From: Bacteroidota bacterium
GTDB lineage: Bacteria; Bacteroidota; Ignavibacteria; UBA10030
Assembly (NCBI GenBank): GCA_026416125.1
Contig: JAOAFT010000001.1
Span: forward strand, 62,001-126,000
DNA length: 64,000 bases
Direction of reading: 5' to 3'
The notes below the pieces were generated by a model. That model searched no databases, was not told the DNA's origin, and saw only the letters and a program-made list of their open reading frames with translations. Positions 1 through 11,588 of this stretch are shown here, piece after piece; position 1 is the stretch's first letter; each line of letters starts with the position of its first letter. The position numbers and the translations under genes are program-made.

Positions 1-152
1 ATAACAAGATGTCGTAACACATGATCCTGTGCATAGCTTAAGAGCGATTGAAGTATCGCCTGGTGTGCCCGATGAACACCATCGAATGTACCTATTGATA
101 GAACCGTCGATTTGTTATATGGTATATCCTCAAACGAATAGAATACGTTCAT
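1..152 (-). CDS. ribF: Bifunctional riboflavin kinase/FAD synthetase, N-terminal fragment
   Basis: Translating the minus strand from the ATG at 152 gives a protein whose residues about 20-29 read SIGTFDGVHR, the nucleotidyl-transfer signature of the FAD synthetase domain of RibF. RibF phosphorylates riboflavin to FMN and adenylates it to FAD. Only about 50 residues lie in the window and the gene runs off the left edge. Its ATG overlaps the truB stop codon as ATGA, so the two are translationally coupled. The truB-ribF order is common in bacteria. The family call is firm from the motif. The kinase domain cannot be seen. Confidence 0.85.
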   Translation of the reverse strand, partial: MNVFYSFEDIPYNKSTVLSIGTFDGVHRAHQAILQSLLSYAQDHVLRHLV

Positions 153-841
153 GAGACCACTCCTTGGTTTGATACCTTTGTTGTAAGTTCATCGATAGTA
201 AATGCATTGTCTACAGTGAACGTTCCTATTCTCGTACGACGGAGGGAATAAAGAATTGCACCACACCCTACCGCGTTTCCAAAATCGTTGATCAACGATC
301 GTATGTACGTTCCTTTTGAGCAGAGCACACGGAAATGAACGAATGGCATTTGAATCCCTGTTATTTCGAATTCATGAATCGTTATAGTACGTTCTTTTCG
401 AGGTATTTCTTTTCCACGACGTGCATATTTATAGAGAGGTTTCCCTTTTATTTTGATTGCGCTGTACATTGGAGGTATTTGCTTGAGTTGCCCTTTAAAA
501 CGTTGTAATGTTTCTATGAGTAGCTGTGGTGTAACAGACCTGTAATCTGAGTATTCAATGACCGCTGTTTCTGTATCATAACTTGGTGTTCGTTTACCAA
601 GTTCCATTGTACCAATATACTCTTTGTCAAGATTCATGTATTGGTGTATTTCTTTAGTCTTTGTGCCGACGCATATAACAAGTAAACCAGTTGCTTTGGG
701 ATCTAATGTCCCAGCATGACCAATCTTTTTTTCTTTGTATATTGACCGAATTTTCCGTATAACATCGAACGATGACCAATCGATAGGTTTATCGATTAAG
801 AGGATAAATCCTGGTTTATTATTGTCACTCAGAGTTTTCAT
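149..841 (-). CDS. truB: tRNA pseudouridine(55) synthase TruB
   Basis: TruB makes pseudouridine 55 in the T-arm of tRNAs. The protein has the GTLDPKATG motif, whose Asp (about residue 46) is the catalytic residue, preceded by the LLIDKPIDWSSFDV segment typical of the N terminus. The reading frame stays open upstream to 934, but that part lies inside rbfA. The ATG at 841 gives the normal N terminus and a 17-bp overlap with the rbfA end. At 230 residues it is short against the roughly 310 of E. coli and appears to lack most of the C-terminal PUA domain, as many TruB proteins outside Proteobacteria do. It belongs to the infB operon. Confidence 0.93.
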   Translation of the reverse strand: MKTLSDNNKPGFILLIDKPIDWSSFDVIRKIRSIYKEKKIGHAGTLDPKATGLLVICVGTKTKEIHQYMNLDKEYIGTMELGKRTPSYDTETAVIEYSDYRSVTPQLLIETLQRFKGQLKQIPPMYSAIKIKGKPLYKYARRGKEIPRKERTITIHEFEITGIQMPFVHFRVLCSKGTYIRSLINDFGNAVGCGAILYSLRRTRIGTFTVDNAFTIDELTTKVSNQGVVS

Positions 842-1211
842 CCGTAGTATGAGGAGCCTCAGTTCGTTCAGAGTTGATTTTCTTAAACAAGAGTTCAAGT
901 CGTTGTGCTCGTTCAATACTCTCATCGAGGACAAACGTCAACGCTGGTACAAAGCGTAAATGCAGTACTTTCCCTAAAGCAAAACGGATAGCGGGTTTTT
1001 GCTCTTCGAGCATGAGCATTGATTTCTTTTTTTGAGCTTCATCGCCATACACGCTAACGTATATTTTTGCATTCCGTAAATCAGAACTCATTCGAACTTC
1101 TGTTACCGTCATGAGGCCATATTCTTCCATCAAAAAATTTCGTTCAAAAAACATACCGACTTCTTCTTTTATAAAGGAAGCTACTTTTTCAGCACGAACT
1201 GACATATACAT
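825..1211 (-). CDS. rbfA: Ribosome-binding factor A
   Basis: RbfA is a small KH-fold protein that helps the 30S subunit mature, particularly the 16S 5' end. The 128 residues have the family pattern: a basic N-terminal helix with FIKEEVGMFFER, then VTEVRMSSDLRNAKIYVSVYG, then a segment with LHLRFVPALTFVLDES. It starts two bases after the infB stop and overlaps truB. The order infB-rbfA-truB is conserved and supports the name. Acidic residues close the C terminus. Confidence 0.92.
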   Translation of the reverse strand: MYMSVRAEKVASFIKEEVGMFFERNFLMEEYGLMTVTEVRMSSDLRNAKIYVSVYGDEAQKKKSMLMLEEQKPAIRFALGKVLHLRFVPALTFVLDESIERAQRLELLFKKINSERTEAPHTTDENSE

Positions 1212-1212
1212 C

Positions 1213-4008
<2,796 letters not shown>

Positions 4009-4032
4009 AAAAGTATCTGGTTACAGTGTGTA

Positions 4033-5391
4033 TTAATGTTTCTCGTTTTCTTCTGTCGTTTTTGTTGTATCTGACTTTTGTTGTTCTTGGTTTTTAAGTG
4101 ATGCATTAACCTCGGCAAGTAATTCATTGACTTCTTCTTCGTTTTCTACTTCTGCTTCTTCAAGGCCCTTTTTGAGCATTGCAACAATTTCATCGACTTT
4201 CTCTGGCTCAATGCCTAACGTGTTAACTAATTCTTCCTTTGGAGTTTGGAGTACATCGCGTACAGTTTGGAAATTTTCATCGAAGAACCGATGGAACAGG
4301 ACATCGCCAAGTTCTTCACGAAATTCAGAAAGGTCCATATCATATTCTTCTTCCTCAACTCCTTCACGTTGTACTTCAATCTCGTAACCAGTCAATTTTG
4401 AAGCAAGCCGAACGTTTTGTCCTCCTCTTCCAATTGCTAACGATACTTGATCTGATGATACGACGATTACCGCTTTCTTTTGTTCTTCATCAACTTGGAT
4501 ATCTTTCAACTTAGCTGGTGCTAGTGCGCGTTGTATAAATACAACAGGATCATCAGAATACGAAATAACATCGATGTTCTCATTGTTTAATTCACGAACG
4601 ATAGCATGGATACGTACTCCTTTCATACCAACGCATGCTCCAACAGGGTCAATCCGTTCGTCGTGTGAGAGTACAGCAACTTTTGCACGCTCGCCAGGCT
4701 CGCGTGCAATTCTTTTGATCTCAATTACTCCATCGTAAATTTCTGGTATCTCAATTTCGAATAACCTCATGAGGAATTGCGGATCTGTTCGCGAAATAAT
4801 GACTTCGGGATTCCCGGCTCGTTTTCGTACTTCCTTTACAACAGCACGTATTGTATCGCCTTTCTTGTATCGTTCTTTGTAAATCTGTTCACTCCGTGGA
4901 AGGATAAGTTCATTTTTGTTGTGCATGACTAGAATATCGCCTTTCCCTTTCCGTATTTGGTATATTTCTCCCACAACGAGTTCACCAATTGCACTCGAGT
5001 ATTCAGAGAATATAGTCTCTCGTTCTATTTCTTTTAGTCGTTGGTTGAAACTCTGTCGTGCAGTTACTATCAAACGACGACCAAAGGATGTAAGGGGGAC
5101 TATTTCAACATACTCGTCTCCTGGATTTAATTCATCACCCGATTTTTCACGCGCCTCTTGAACACTGATTTGTGTAGTTGGATCTGTAACAACATCAACT
5201 ACATCTTTTTCAAGATAAATTTCAATGTCACCTTTATCCATATTGACTACTATATCGTAACGAGCATTCGGACCGAATCGTTTTTTGACCATCATACCGA
5301 ATATTTCTTCAATAATACCAGCTAGAAGGTCTCTATCTATTCCTTTTTCTCTTGCTACTTGCGCAAATGATTCAACTATTTCATGATTCAT
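4033..5391 (-). CDS. nusA: Transcription termination/antitermination protein NusA
   Basis: NusA binds RNA polymerase and modulates pausing, termination and antitermination. The protein has an N-terminal polymerase-binding domain, an S1 domain (around residues 135-200, GEIYQIRKGKGDILVMH), and tandem KH domains (CVGMKGVRIHAIVRELNNEN and AIGRGGQNVRLASKLTGYEI). A single helix-hairpin-helix-like C-terminal region follows, then an acidic Glu-rich tail. The 452 residues fit forms outside gamma-proteobacteria that lack the second acidic repeat. A strong Shine-Dalgarno (GGAGGATCACT before the ATG) sets the start. NusA may feed back on its own operon through the hairpin before rimP (5889-5920). Confidence 0.97.
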   Translation of the reverse strand: MNHEIVESFAQVAREKGIDRDLLAGIIEEIFGMMVKKRFGPNARYDIVVNMDKGDIEIYLEKDVVDVVTDPTTQISVQEAREKSGDELNPGDEYVEIVPLTSFGRRLIVTARQSFNQRLKEIERETIFSEYSSAIGELVVGEIYQIRKGKGDILVMHNKNELILPRSEQIYKERYKKGDTIRAVVKEVRKRAGNPEVIISRTDPQFLMRLFEIEIPEIYDGVIEIKRIAREPGERAKVAVLSHDERIDPVGACVGMKGVRIHAIVRELNNENIDVISYSDDPVVFIQRALAPAKLKDIQVDEEQKKAVIVVSSDQVSLAIGRGGQNVRLASKLTGYEIEVQREGVEEEEYDMDLSEFREELGDVLFHRFFDENFQTVRDVLQTPKEELVNTLGIEPEKVDEIVAMLKKGLEEAEVENEEEVNELLAEVNASLKNQEQQKSDTTKTTEENEKH

Positions 5392-5418
5392 AGTGATCCT
5401 CCATACAACATTCTGCCA

Positions 5419-5877
5419 TTACCATGGCAGTTGAACAATCGATTCAACAATGTTTTCAAATTCGATAGCTAGGCGCTCATTATTCTTCAGTTTGTAAACT
5501 ACCGTGGTCCCCTCAACTGCTTCTAACACACCATTAAATGAGACAAGCTCCTCACCAGAGCGATACTTTACACGAAATGTTCGACCAATATTTCGTGGAT
5601 ATTGTCGTATATTTTGTAACGATCGATCGAGACCTGGTGACGACACTTCAAGATCGTATGTACTTTCAATAACGTTTGCAGAATCTAGTACGTGTGAAAT
5701 TTCTCTGCTTAGTTGTGCACACTCTTCGACTGTAATACCAGTGTCTGTATCGACAAATATTTGCACTGTCTTTTTCTTGTGCCCTATTCGTACATGGATA
5801 TCAATTAAGAATATATTTCTGTTCTTGAGTATTGGCTCAATACATGTTCGAACTTGTTCAATTAACGTTTCAACCAT
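5419..5877 (-). CDS. rimP: Ribosome maturation factor RimP
   Basis: RimP is needed for efficient 30S assembly. The 152 residues show the family features IDIHVRIGHKKKTVQIFVD, the TGITVEECAQLSREI segment and the LEVSSPGLDRSL motif. It is the first gene of the rimP-nusA-infB-rbfA-truB-ribF run. The start codon is only 11 bases after the U-tract of an intrinsic terminator-like hairpin, and no good Shine-Dalgarno lies in the gap (GGGAAATTAAT before the ATG). Expression from the upstream promoter therefore has to pass the hairpin. Confidence 0.94.
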   Translation of the reverse strand: MVETLIEQVRTCIEPILKNRNIFLIDIHVRIGHKKKTVQIFVDTDTGITVEECAQLSREISHVLDSANVIESTYDLEVSSPGLDRSLQNIRQYPRNIGRTFRVKYRSGEELVSFNGVLEAVEGTTVVYKLKNNERLAIEFENIVESIVQLPW

Positions 5878-5888
5878 ATTAATTTCCC

Positions 5889-5920
5889 AAAAAAAATAGC
5901 CCGACTCACCCGGGCTATTT
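5889..5920 (-). terminator. Intrinsic terminator / candidate attenuator before rimP
   Basis: On the minus strand a perfect 10-bp stem (AAATAGCCCG with CGGGCTATTT, arms 5911-5920 and 5894-5903) with a 7-nt loop is followed directly by eight T residues (5889-5896). This is a textbook Rho-independent terminator. It can end the LOG-family transcript, but it also lies downstream of a good promoter (5937-5965) and 11 nt before the rimP ATG, so it is equally an attenuator of the rimP-nusA-infB operon. Confidence 0.88.
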
Positions 5921-5936
5921 ACACAAGTGCATTTTA

Positions 5937-5965
5937 AATATACACAAACCTTCTTGAAGAAGCAA
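5937..5965 (-). promoter_or_regulatory. Candidate promoter for the rimP-nusA-infB operon
   Basis: Minus-strand TTGCTT (5960-5965) and TATATT (5937-5942) are separated by exactly 17 bases, the same -10 hexamer as the two tRNA promoters in this window. A 13-bp near-perfect inverted repeat (5950-5962, CTTCTT-C-AAGAAG on the minus strand) occupies the spacer and touches the -35 box, so a repressor could bind there. The predicted transcript would start near 5930 and run straight into the hairpin at 5889-5920. Confidence 0.6.
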
Positions 5966-5981
5966 GTTTACAACGTAAAGT

Positions 5982-6707
5982 TTAAAAATTGGTAAAGACA
6001 AAACGTTTTTCATAAAATTCTGCAATTATTTTCGCTGCTTCGGCTGGATCATCTGTAATATGGAAAAGTGTCATATCACGCTCTGAGATCATACCTTCTG
6101 CTAATACCTTTTCCTTAATCCACTGCAGTAAACCATTCCAGTACTCTGTACCGATTAAAATTATCGGGAATTGAGCTGTCTTTTTTGTTTGAATGAGTGT
6201 AAGAGCTTCAAAGAATTCATCTAATGTCCCGAATCCACCTGGCAATACAATAAAGCCATGTGCATATTTTACGAACATCACTTTACGTACAAAAAAATGA
6301 CGGAAAATTTGTAATCGGCCTCGATCAATATATGGATTTGGTTGCTCTTCACGAGGTAATTCTATTGCTACGCCGACAGATTCTCCCCCCTGCTCTTGTG
6401 CACCCCTGTTAGCTGCCTCCATAACACCTGGTCCACCACCGGTAAGAACATTGAATCCTCGTTTTACAAGTTCCTTGGCAACAGTGCGAGCTAATTCATA
6501 ATACTTTGATCCAGGAGCAACACGGGCAGAACCAAAAATTGAAACTAACTTTCTTTGCCGTGACATCATTGTAAAACCTTCAACAAACTCAGCCATGATC
6601 CTAAATACACGCCAGATATCCTGCTGAGTAGTCATTAAGTCACGGAGTTGTTCATCTTGAATTTGATCATATTCAGATTTTACAAAATTCCCATTTCCAT
6701 TTTGCAT
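5982..6707 (-). CDS. LOG-family protein (TIGR00730 type)
   Basis: Members of this family hydrolyse the N-glycosidic bond of nucleoside 5'-monophosphates to release the base; LOG proteins act on cytokinin riboside monophosphates in plants and some microbes. The two family motifs are present: GGGPGVMEAANRGA near residue 90 and PGGFGTLDEFFE near residue 153. The 241 residues are longer than the 190 of short LOGs because of an N-terminal helical extension. It lies 14 bp after the threonine aldolase and ends before the terminator at 5889. The physiological substrate here cannot be told from sequence. Confidence 0.88.
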   Translation of the reverse strand: MQNGNGNFVKSEYDQIQDEQLRDLMTTQQDIWRVFRIMAEFVEGFTMMSRQRKLVSIFGSARVAPGSKYYELARTVAKELVKRGFNVLTGGGPGVMEAANRGAQEQGGESVGVAIELPREEQPNPYIDRGRLQIFRHFFVRKVMFVKYAHGFIVLPGGFGTLDEFFEALTLIQTKKTAQFPIILIGTEYWNGLLQWIKEKVLAEGMISERDMTLFHITDDPAEAAKIIAEFYEKRFVFTNF

Positions 6708-6721
6708 TGAGTGTACTCCTT

Positions 6722-7756
6722 TTATTCTAACAAAATTTTCTTAATAATTTCCCCTGCGAGCTGTACATCATCCATCGTTACATCACGATGAGCTACAGCA
6801 CGAATAGTCGTAGTACTCATAACAGAAAGTAATACACCTTCTTTTTTTAATTTTTGTGCTATTTCTTCTGCTGTAATGCCGTTTTTTGTTACTTCCATAA
6901 CAAGTATATTTGTTTGAACAGTGTTTTGATCAATAGAGATTGTTTTCACGTTTTGTAAAGCATTAGCTAACCACCGTATTTTCTCATGGTCATGGGCAAG
7001 CTCATCACGATGGTATTTCAAGGCATAAAGTGCACCAGCTGCAATGATGCCCACTTGCCTCATTCCACCACCAAACATTTTCCGATAGATGCGAGCTTTT
7101 TCAATGATCTCTTTTGTTCCAACAAGAGCAGATCCTATTGGAGCACCTAAACCTTTCGAAAAGCAAACTGTGATTGTATCTGCATAACGAGCGTACTCTT
7201 TAACAGAAATCCCTGTAGCAACTGAAGCATTCCAAAGCCGTGCACCATCCATGTGAACACGAATATCATGTTTTTGTGCTATGGAGTAAATATCTTTTAA
7301 AACATCGAGTGGAAAGACCGTGCCACCTGCTTTGTTATGTGTATTCTCTAAGCATATCAGCGTTGTCTTTGGATTATAGTATACAGGGAGTCGAAGTGCC
7401 GACTTTACTTGTTGTGAGGTAACTATACCATAACGTCCTTCAATTGGACGAAGGAGAACATTCGATAAAACAGCAGCAGCTGCTGTCTCGTAATTGTATA
7501 TATGAGACTGTGCCTCGACTATAACTTCGTCACCCGGATTTGTTTGAGCTTTTATTGCGATCTGGTTTGCCATAAGACCAGAAGGGGTAAAAAGTGCATC
7601 TTCTTTTCCCAACAAAGAAGCAACCGTTTCCTGAAGCATATTTACGGTAGGATCTTCTCCATATACGTCATCACCAACTTCAGCTTCAGCCATAGCAGCA
7701 CGCATCTCAGGAGATGGCTTTGTAACTGTATCACTCCGTAAATCGATATACTTCAT
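6722..7756 (-). CDS. ltaE: Low-specificity L-threonine aldolase
   Basis: This PLP enzyme splits L-threonine or allo-threonine into glycine and acetaldehyde. The N terminus [19 protein letters not shown] and the following [12 protein letters not shown] are hallmarks of the family. The PLP lysine is in [11 protein letters not shown] (about residue 198), and [10 protein letters not shown] supplies the pyridine-binding Asp. The frame stays open further upstream into lnt, but the ATG at 7756, four bases after the lnt stop, gives the normal start and 344 residues. Other aldolase or beta-eliminating lyase activities of the same fold are possible. Confidence 0.92.
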   Translation of the reverse strand: MKYIDLRSDTVTKPSPEMRAAMAEAEVGDDVYGEDPTVNMLQETVASLLGKEDALFTPSGLMANQIAIKAQTNPGDEVIVEAQSHIYNYETAAAAVLSNVLLRPIEGRYGIVTSQQVKSALRLPVYYNPKTTLICLENTHNKAGGTVFPLDVLKDIYSIAQKHDIRVHMDGARLWNASVATGISVKEYARYADTITVCFSKGLGAPIGSALVGTKEIIEKARIYRKMFGGGMRQVGIIAAGALYALKYHRDELAHDHEKIRWLANALQNVKTISIDQNTVQTNILVMEVTKNGITAEEIAQKLKKEGVLLSVMSTTTIRAVAHRDVTMDDVQLAGEIIKKILLE

Positions 7757-7760
7757 AATT

Positions 7761-9404
7761 CTACTTTTTCCAAAATACTTTCGTAATAAGATAAAGAAGA
7801 AGACATATTGCTGTTGCAACTATTCCTTTGGCAAAGAGATCGCCATGATGTACATAGAATGTTTCAACATTCATTGGATATATCGACGTAGTAAAAGATA
7901 GTGCTTGAAACAATTCTGTTTTGCGCTGCACAGTGCCGGTTGGATCTATAACAAGTGATATTCCCCCATTTGCAGCTTGTACAATCCAACGCCTTGTTTC
8001 AACTGCTCTCAACGCAGTATATGCAGCATGTTGGTAAGCACCGGAAGTATTGCCCCACCAACTATCGTTTGTAACGACTATAAGAAATTCAGCACCACGT
8101 TTGACAAATGCCCGAACATATTGTGGAAATACAGATTCGTAACAAATCATACTAGCAAACTTTACTGAACGTTGATACAGAAATGGTTGTATTTCAAAAA
8201 TGGTGGTATCGGTACCCTTTCCCCAACTCGATATACCTACATTCCACTTTAATGGCTCAATGAGAAATTTGAATACTTCCGCATATGGTATGCGTTCCGC
8301 AAACGGAACTAGGATATTTTTCCTGTAGACGGTTTGTGGTATTCCATTCGTGTCAAACAATACAGTGGAATTGTATGATTCAATAAATACATCACTTGTA
8401 CCGAGTCGATCAGCTGTAACAGGTGCATTTTCATAGCTATAAACAGAATAAGTTGGCAACCCTGTGAAAAGCGAGACTCCAAGCGAATCAATTGTGTTTT
8501 GAATTCGTTGTAGCAGTTTAGAATATCGTGGAAGGAAAATATGAATTGGTATTGCTGTTTCAGGCCATAGGAGCAAATCGATCCCCGATCGAGCACATTC
8601 AACAGAGTATTGTAGATGGATTTCCACTTGTTTTTCTGGTGGTATGTACTTTGTTGAATCAGCATCCCATTTTTGCCATGGGTCAATGTTTGCCTGCACG
8701 ATGGCAATCTTAATCGGTTGTGGTAGATGATAATTGTAATTTTCTTTCACAGAAATGCCATATATATATGGTAAGAGAAATATAAGTAAAAGAGTTGTAC
8801 TTAGAGCAATTATTTTTTTGTTGTGATATGCACCTTCTTTTGTAATAATCTTCTGTGTCAATTCATAGAGAAGGCAATTAAACATCAGAATAATAAACGA
8901 AAGGCCATAGACAGAGGTGAATTCAACAATCTGAATTCGTGAACTGTCGTAAGCTTGGCTATTTCCAATTATTATCCATGGAAATGCATACTCTGTTAAA
9001 GAATGGAGATATTCAAATGTTATCCAGAACACAATGAACGCAACATACCCAATGCCGCGTCCTACTTTTTTCCGAACTACCAATGCAAGCCAAACAAATG
9101 GAAGGTACAATAATGGATGAACTATTAGGAGTACTCCTCCTGCAATCATCATCCAGCGATCCTTACCAACCACGAATCCACCAACCCAGTACAGCGTAGT
9201 AATGTGAAATACTAAGAGAAATATGTAAGTGTACAATAAAGACTGATCTAGTTTCTCAGTTTTATCGTATATCCAGAAGAGTGGAAAGAATGCTATATAA
9301 GCAAGTGTATAAAAGGGTGATGGTGGAAATGAGAAGCCAAGAATAAGTCCAGCAATTCCTGCAATCACATATGGACTGTATGTTCTGCGAAATGCCCCAT
9401 TCAT
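7761..9404 (-). CDS. lnt: Apolipoprotein N-acyltransferase
   Basis: Lnt adds the third acyl chain to the N-terminal cysteine of diacylated lipoproteins at the inner membrane. The first 210 residues or so hold six to seven hydrophobic segments. A nitrilase-fold periplasmic domain follows with the triad Glu ([10 protein letters not shown], about residue 278), Lys ([15 protein letters not shown], about 358) and Cys (MICYESVFP, about 420). A final membrane helix closes the 547 residues. Its presence with lolCDE shows a Gram-negative lipoprotein sorting route. It overlaps the PAP2 gene by ATGA coupling. Confidence 0.95.
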   Translation of the reverse strand: MNGAFRRTYSPYVIAGIAGLILGFSFPPSPFYTLAYIAFFPLFWIYDKTEKLDQSLLYTYIFLLVFHITTLYWVGGFVVGKDRWMMIAGGVLLIVHPLLYLPFVWLALVVRKKVGRGIGYVAFIVFWITFEYLHSLTEYAFPWIIIGNSQAYDSSRIQIVEFTSVYGLSFIILMFNCLLYELTQKIITKEGAYHNKKIIALSTTLLLIFLLPYIYGISVKENYNYHLPQPIKIAIVQANIDPWQKWDADSTKYIPPEKQVEIHLQYSVECARSGIDLLLWPETAIPIHIFLPRYSKLLQRIQNTIDSLGVSLFTGLPTYSVYSYENAPVTADRLGTSDVFIESYNSTVLFDTNGIPQTVYRKNILVPFAERIPYAEVFKFLIEPLKWNVGISSWGKGTDTTIFEIQPFLYQRSVKFASMICYESVFPQYVRAFVKRGAEFLIVVTNDSWWGNTSGAYQHAAYTALRAVETRRWIVQAANGGISLVIDPTGTVQRKTELFQALSFTTSIYPMNVETFYVHHGDLFAKGIVATAICLLLYLITKVFWKK

Positions 9405-10003
9405 GAGGTTCGGCGGTGTCTCGATAACTTATATGAAATGAGTGTGCGCTCAAAAAGAAGGTATAAAAGTAACACAGAGCCACCTATGATAAGTCCTAAT
9501 AATCCTCCAGCAATAACATCGAGTGGATAGTGAACTCCAACATAGACACGAGAAAATAAAACGATAGTTGCAATAGACCAAAACCACCAACGATAGCGAG
9601 GAATACAGTATGCAAGAACTATCGCTGCAGTAAAATTATTTACAGCATGCGATGATGGAAATGAATATCCTTTTCCACACCCCACAAGGAGGTGTACATC
9701 AGGAAGTACATGGCATGGACGTGGTCGCATAAAAATTTGTTTAATGACAAAACTATTTAGTTGATCACTGATTAGAACTGCAATTATTAAGAGAATTGCA
9801 GCAAGCCGAACATTAGGTTTACCTCGTATCAACATCCATACTAACAGTGTTATTGCACCAACGATAACAATGCGATATTGATTAAAATCTGTAATAATTG
9901 GCATAAGAATATCAAATATCGGGTTCTGTAGTGCGTGATTCACAAAATAAAATGCTTTTGTATCATATTCCTGGAGCAAATGAATTATCTCTTGAAAATT
10001 CAT
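9401..10003 (-). CDS. PAP2-family membrane phosphatase
   Basis: This is a type-2 phosphatidic acid phosphatase-like integral membrane protein. The three catalytic motifs are visible: KQIFMRPRP (about residue 90), PSSHAVNN (about 115) and SRVYVGVHYPLDV (about 150), with five to six hydrophobic helices across the 200 residues. Such proteins dephosphorylate undecaprenyl diphosphate (BcrC/PgpB type) or lipid phosphates. With lnt and DedA beside it in one coupled run, a role in recycling undecaprenyl carrier lipid is likely but inferred. Confidence 0.88.
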   Translation of the reverse strand: MNFQEIIHLLQEYDTKAFYFVNHALQNPIFDILMPIITDFNQYRIVIVGAITLLVWMLIRGKPNVRLAAILLIIAVLISDQLNSFVIKQIFMRPRPCHVLPDVHLLVGCGKGYSFPSSHAVNNFTAAIVLAYCIPRYRWWFWSIATIVLFSRVYVGVHYPLDVIAGGLLGLIIGGSVLLLYLLFERTLISYKLSRHRRTS

Positions 10004-10626
10004 AGGGAACTACGTTTCAATTTTTTAATGAATTTAGACATGATATAGAGAAGAAACAACGTGACTAAAACTATGGTAACAATCTGCCCATACGTTTCAA
10101 GGTAGGAAACAATTTCTTGCCAATGAGAACCGAGTTTGTAACCGGCATAGAGGAGAAGAATATTCCATACCATTGAACTCATAAATGATAAAATAATCGT
10201 TGGAAGATACGGTAATCGCGACATACCAGCAAAAAATGAGACAACAGCTCTTGACCCAGCTAAAAAGCGGTTTACGACAACAACACCATATCCATATCTG
10301 TGAAACCATTTTTCAACAGCACGAATACTGTCAATTGAAATGAATTTCACTTTGCCTTGTTCAACAATTTTTACATCAATCCATTTTCCAATTTCGTACA
10401 TCGTCATGAAGCCAAGGGTGCTTCCCACTGATACTAAAAGAAGTGCAAGTAAGAAATGAATTTTTCCTACTACAATAAGTGAGCCTGCAGCAACAACGAG
10501 TATATCACTTGGAAAGGGAGGTACAATATTTTCAATGTATGCTAACGAAGTTATAGCTATGTATATCCACAGAGGGTCGAGTACTTTTATATACTCTACA
10601 ATAGTCTCCACAATTGAATACCTCAA
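10000..10626 (-). CDS. DedA-family (VTT domain) membrane protein
   Basis: DedA proteins include transporters that flip undecaprenyl phosphate back to the cytoplasmic face. The protein has the SNARE-associated/VTT pattern: ENIVPPFPSDILVVAAGSL near the N terminus, then GYGVVVVNRFLAGSRAVVSFFAG, which carries the conserved arginine and FxPG-like region, and a hydrophobic C-terminal helix. Length is 208 residues. It overlaps the PAP2 gene by four bases, so carrier-lipid dephosphorylation and flipping may be co-expressed. Confidence 0.88.
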   Translation of the reverse strand: MRYSIVETIVEYIKVLDPLWIYIAITSLAYIENIVPPFPSDILVVAAGSLIVVGKIHFLLALLLVSVGSTLGFMTMYEIGKWIDVKIVEQGKVKFISIDSIRAVEKWFHRYGYGVVVVNRFLAGSRAVVSFFAGMSRLPYLPTIILSFMSSMVWNILLLYAGYKLGSHWQEIVSYLETYGQIVTIVLVTLFLLYIMSKFIKKLKRSSL

Positions 10627-11151
10627 TTATTTGTGTTCAATCATATACAATAATGCAATTGCAATTGCAGCACATCCTTCTTTTCGTCCCAGTGCTCCTA
10701 ATTGCTCATTTGTTGTCGCCTTTATAGAAACGTTGAAAGGTTCTATTCGCAGTACACGAGCAATCCTTCTTTGCATAGCACCTATGTAGGGTGCAAGTTT
10801 TGGTTCTTCAGTAATTACTGTAGCATCGATATTCCCAACACGGTAGTTTTTGTTTGTAATTAATGTATAAACGTGCTTTAGTAATGCAAGGCTAGATATG
10901 TTTTTATACCTATTATCGGTTGGTGGAAAATGATTTCCGATATCACCCAAAGCTAAGGCTCCAAGTATAGCATCACAAATTGCATGGAGCAGTACATCAG
11001 CATCCGAATGGCCTAAAAGACCACGTGAAGAGCGTATTCGAACACCACCTAAATATAATTTTCTAGTTGATGAAAATGCGTGGATATCATACCCTATACC
11101 TACTTTAGGGAGTAAAAACATTTGTGCGCTTTTTTTTACTGTAGTCTTCAT
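10627..11151 (-). CDS. ispF: 2-C-methyl-D-erythritol 2,4-cyclodiphosphate synthase
   Basis: IspF closes the cyclodiphosphate ring in the MEP isoprenoid pathway. The motifs GIGYDIHAF (Asp and His metal ligands), GHSDADVLLHAICDAILGALALGDIG and the C-terminal KATTNEQLGALGRKEG are all present. The start at 11151 forms a TAATG overlap with the acylphosphatase stop, which favours it. An internal ATG ten codons later would give the more usual length. Together with ispH at 41150 it shows that this organism uses the non-mevalonate route. Confidence 0.94.
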   Translation of the reverse strand: MKTTVKKSAQMFLLPKVGIGYDIHAFSSTRKLYLGGVRIRSSRGLLGHSDADVLLHAICDAILGALALGDIGNHFPPTDNRYKNISSLALLKHVYTLITNKNYRVGNIDATVITEEPKLAPYIGAMQRRIARVLRIEPFNVSIKATTNEQLGALGRKEGCAAIAIALLYMIEHK

Positions 11152-11423
11152 TAACGAATTTCAAATGTTTTATACTTACCACTATATGGTTCCCACTGTA
11201 CTATGATATCTTTAACATGTGCAAGCCGTGGACCAACCTTTACCATCGTAATGAATTCCTCTACCGCACTTCTTTGGCCTTCTACTTCTATTTCTACATC
11301 GCCATTAAATAAATTTCTTGCAAAACCTGTAAGATTCAATTGACTTGCACATCTTGCTGCGAAATATCGGAATCCAACCCCTTGAACAATACCACGAACA
11401 ATTATATGTGCTCGTGCTTCCAT
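11151..11423 (-). CDS. acyP: Acylphosphatase
   Basis: This small enzyme hydrolyses acyl phosphates. The 90 residues have both signatures: IVRGIVQGVGFRYFAARCA, with the catalytic Arg, and GFARNLFNGDVEIEVEG, with the catalytic Asn. It is coupled to ispF by TAATG. No clear Shine-Dalgarno precedes its ATG, and the U-tract of the tRNA-Leu terminator ends about 40 nt upstream, leaving little room for a promoter. Confidence 0.93.
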   Translation of the reverse strand: MEARAHIIVRGIVQGVGFRYFAARCASQLNLTGFARNLFNGDVEIEVEGQRSAVEEFITMVKVGPRLAHVKDIIVQWEPYSGKYKTFEIR

Positions 11424-11462
11424 ATAGCAGTAAAGCAGTAGTACCTATTCATATTTTCATTA

Positions 11463-11493
11463 AAACAAGAAAAGGACGGCCCTTTCCGTCCTT
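11463..11493 (-). terminator. Terminator of the tRNA-Lys/tRNA-Leu unit
   Basis: On the minus strand a perfect 8-bp stem (AAGGACGG with CCGTCCTT, arms 11486-11493 and 11472-11479) with a 6-nt loop is followed by TTCTTGTTTT. It lies just downstream of tRNA-Leu. Confidence 0.85.
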
Positions 11494-11500
11494 CTTTACG

Positions 11501-11584
11501 TGCCCGGAGCGAGACTTGAACTCGCATGCCCTTTCGGGCGCCGCCCCCTCAAGACGGTGTGTCTGCCAATTCCACCATCCGGGC
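11501..11584 (-). tRNA. tRNA-Leu (GAG)
   Basis: An 84-nt cloverleaf can be folded: acceptor arms 11578-11584 (GCCCGGA) and 11502-11508, a D-loop with AATTGGCAGAC, anticodon stem CCGTC/GGCGG around loop TTGAGGG, a long class-II variable arm (GCGCCCGAAAGGGC), and the T-loop GTTCAAGTC. The loop gives anticodon GAG. No CCA is encoded. It is transcribed with tRNA-Lys from the promoter at 11679-11707. Confidence 0.95.
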
Positions 11585-11588
11585 ATTG

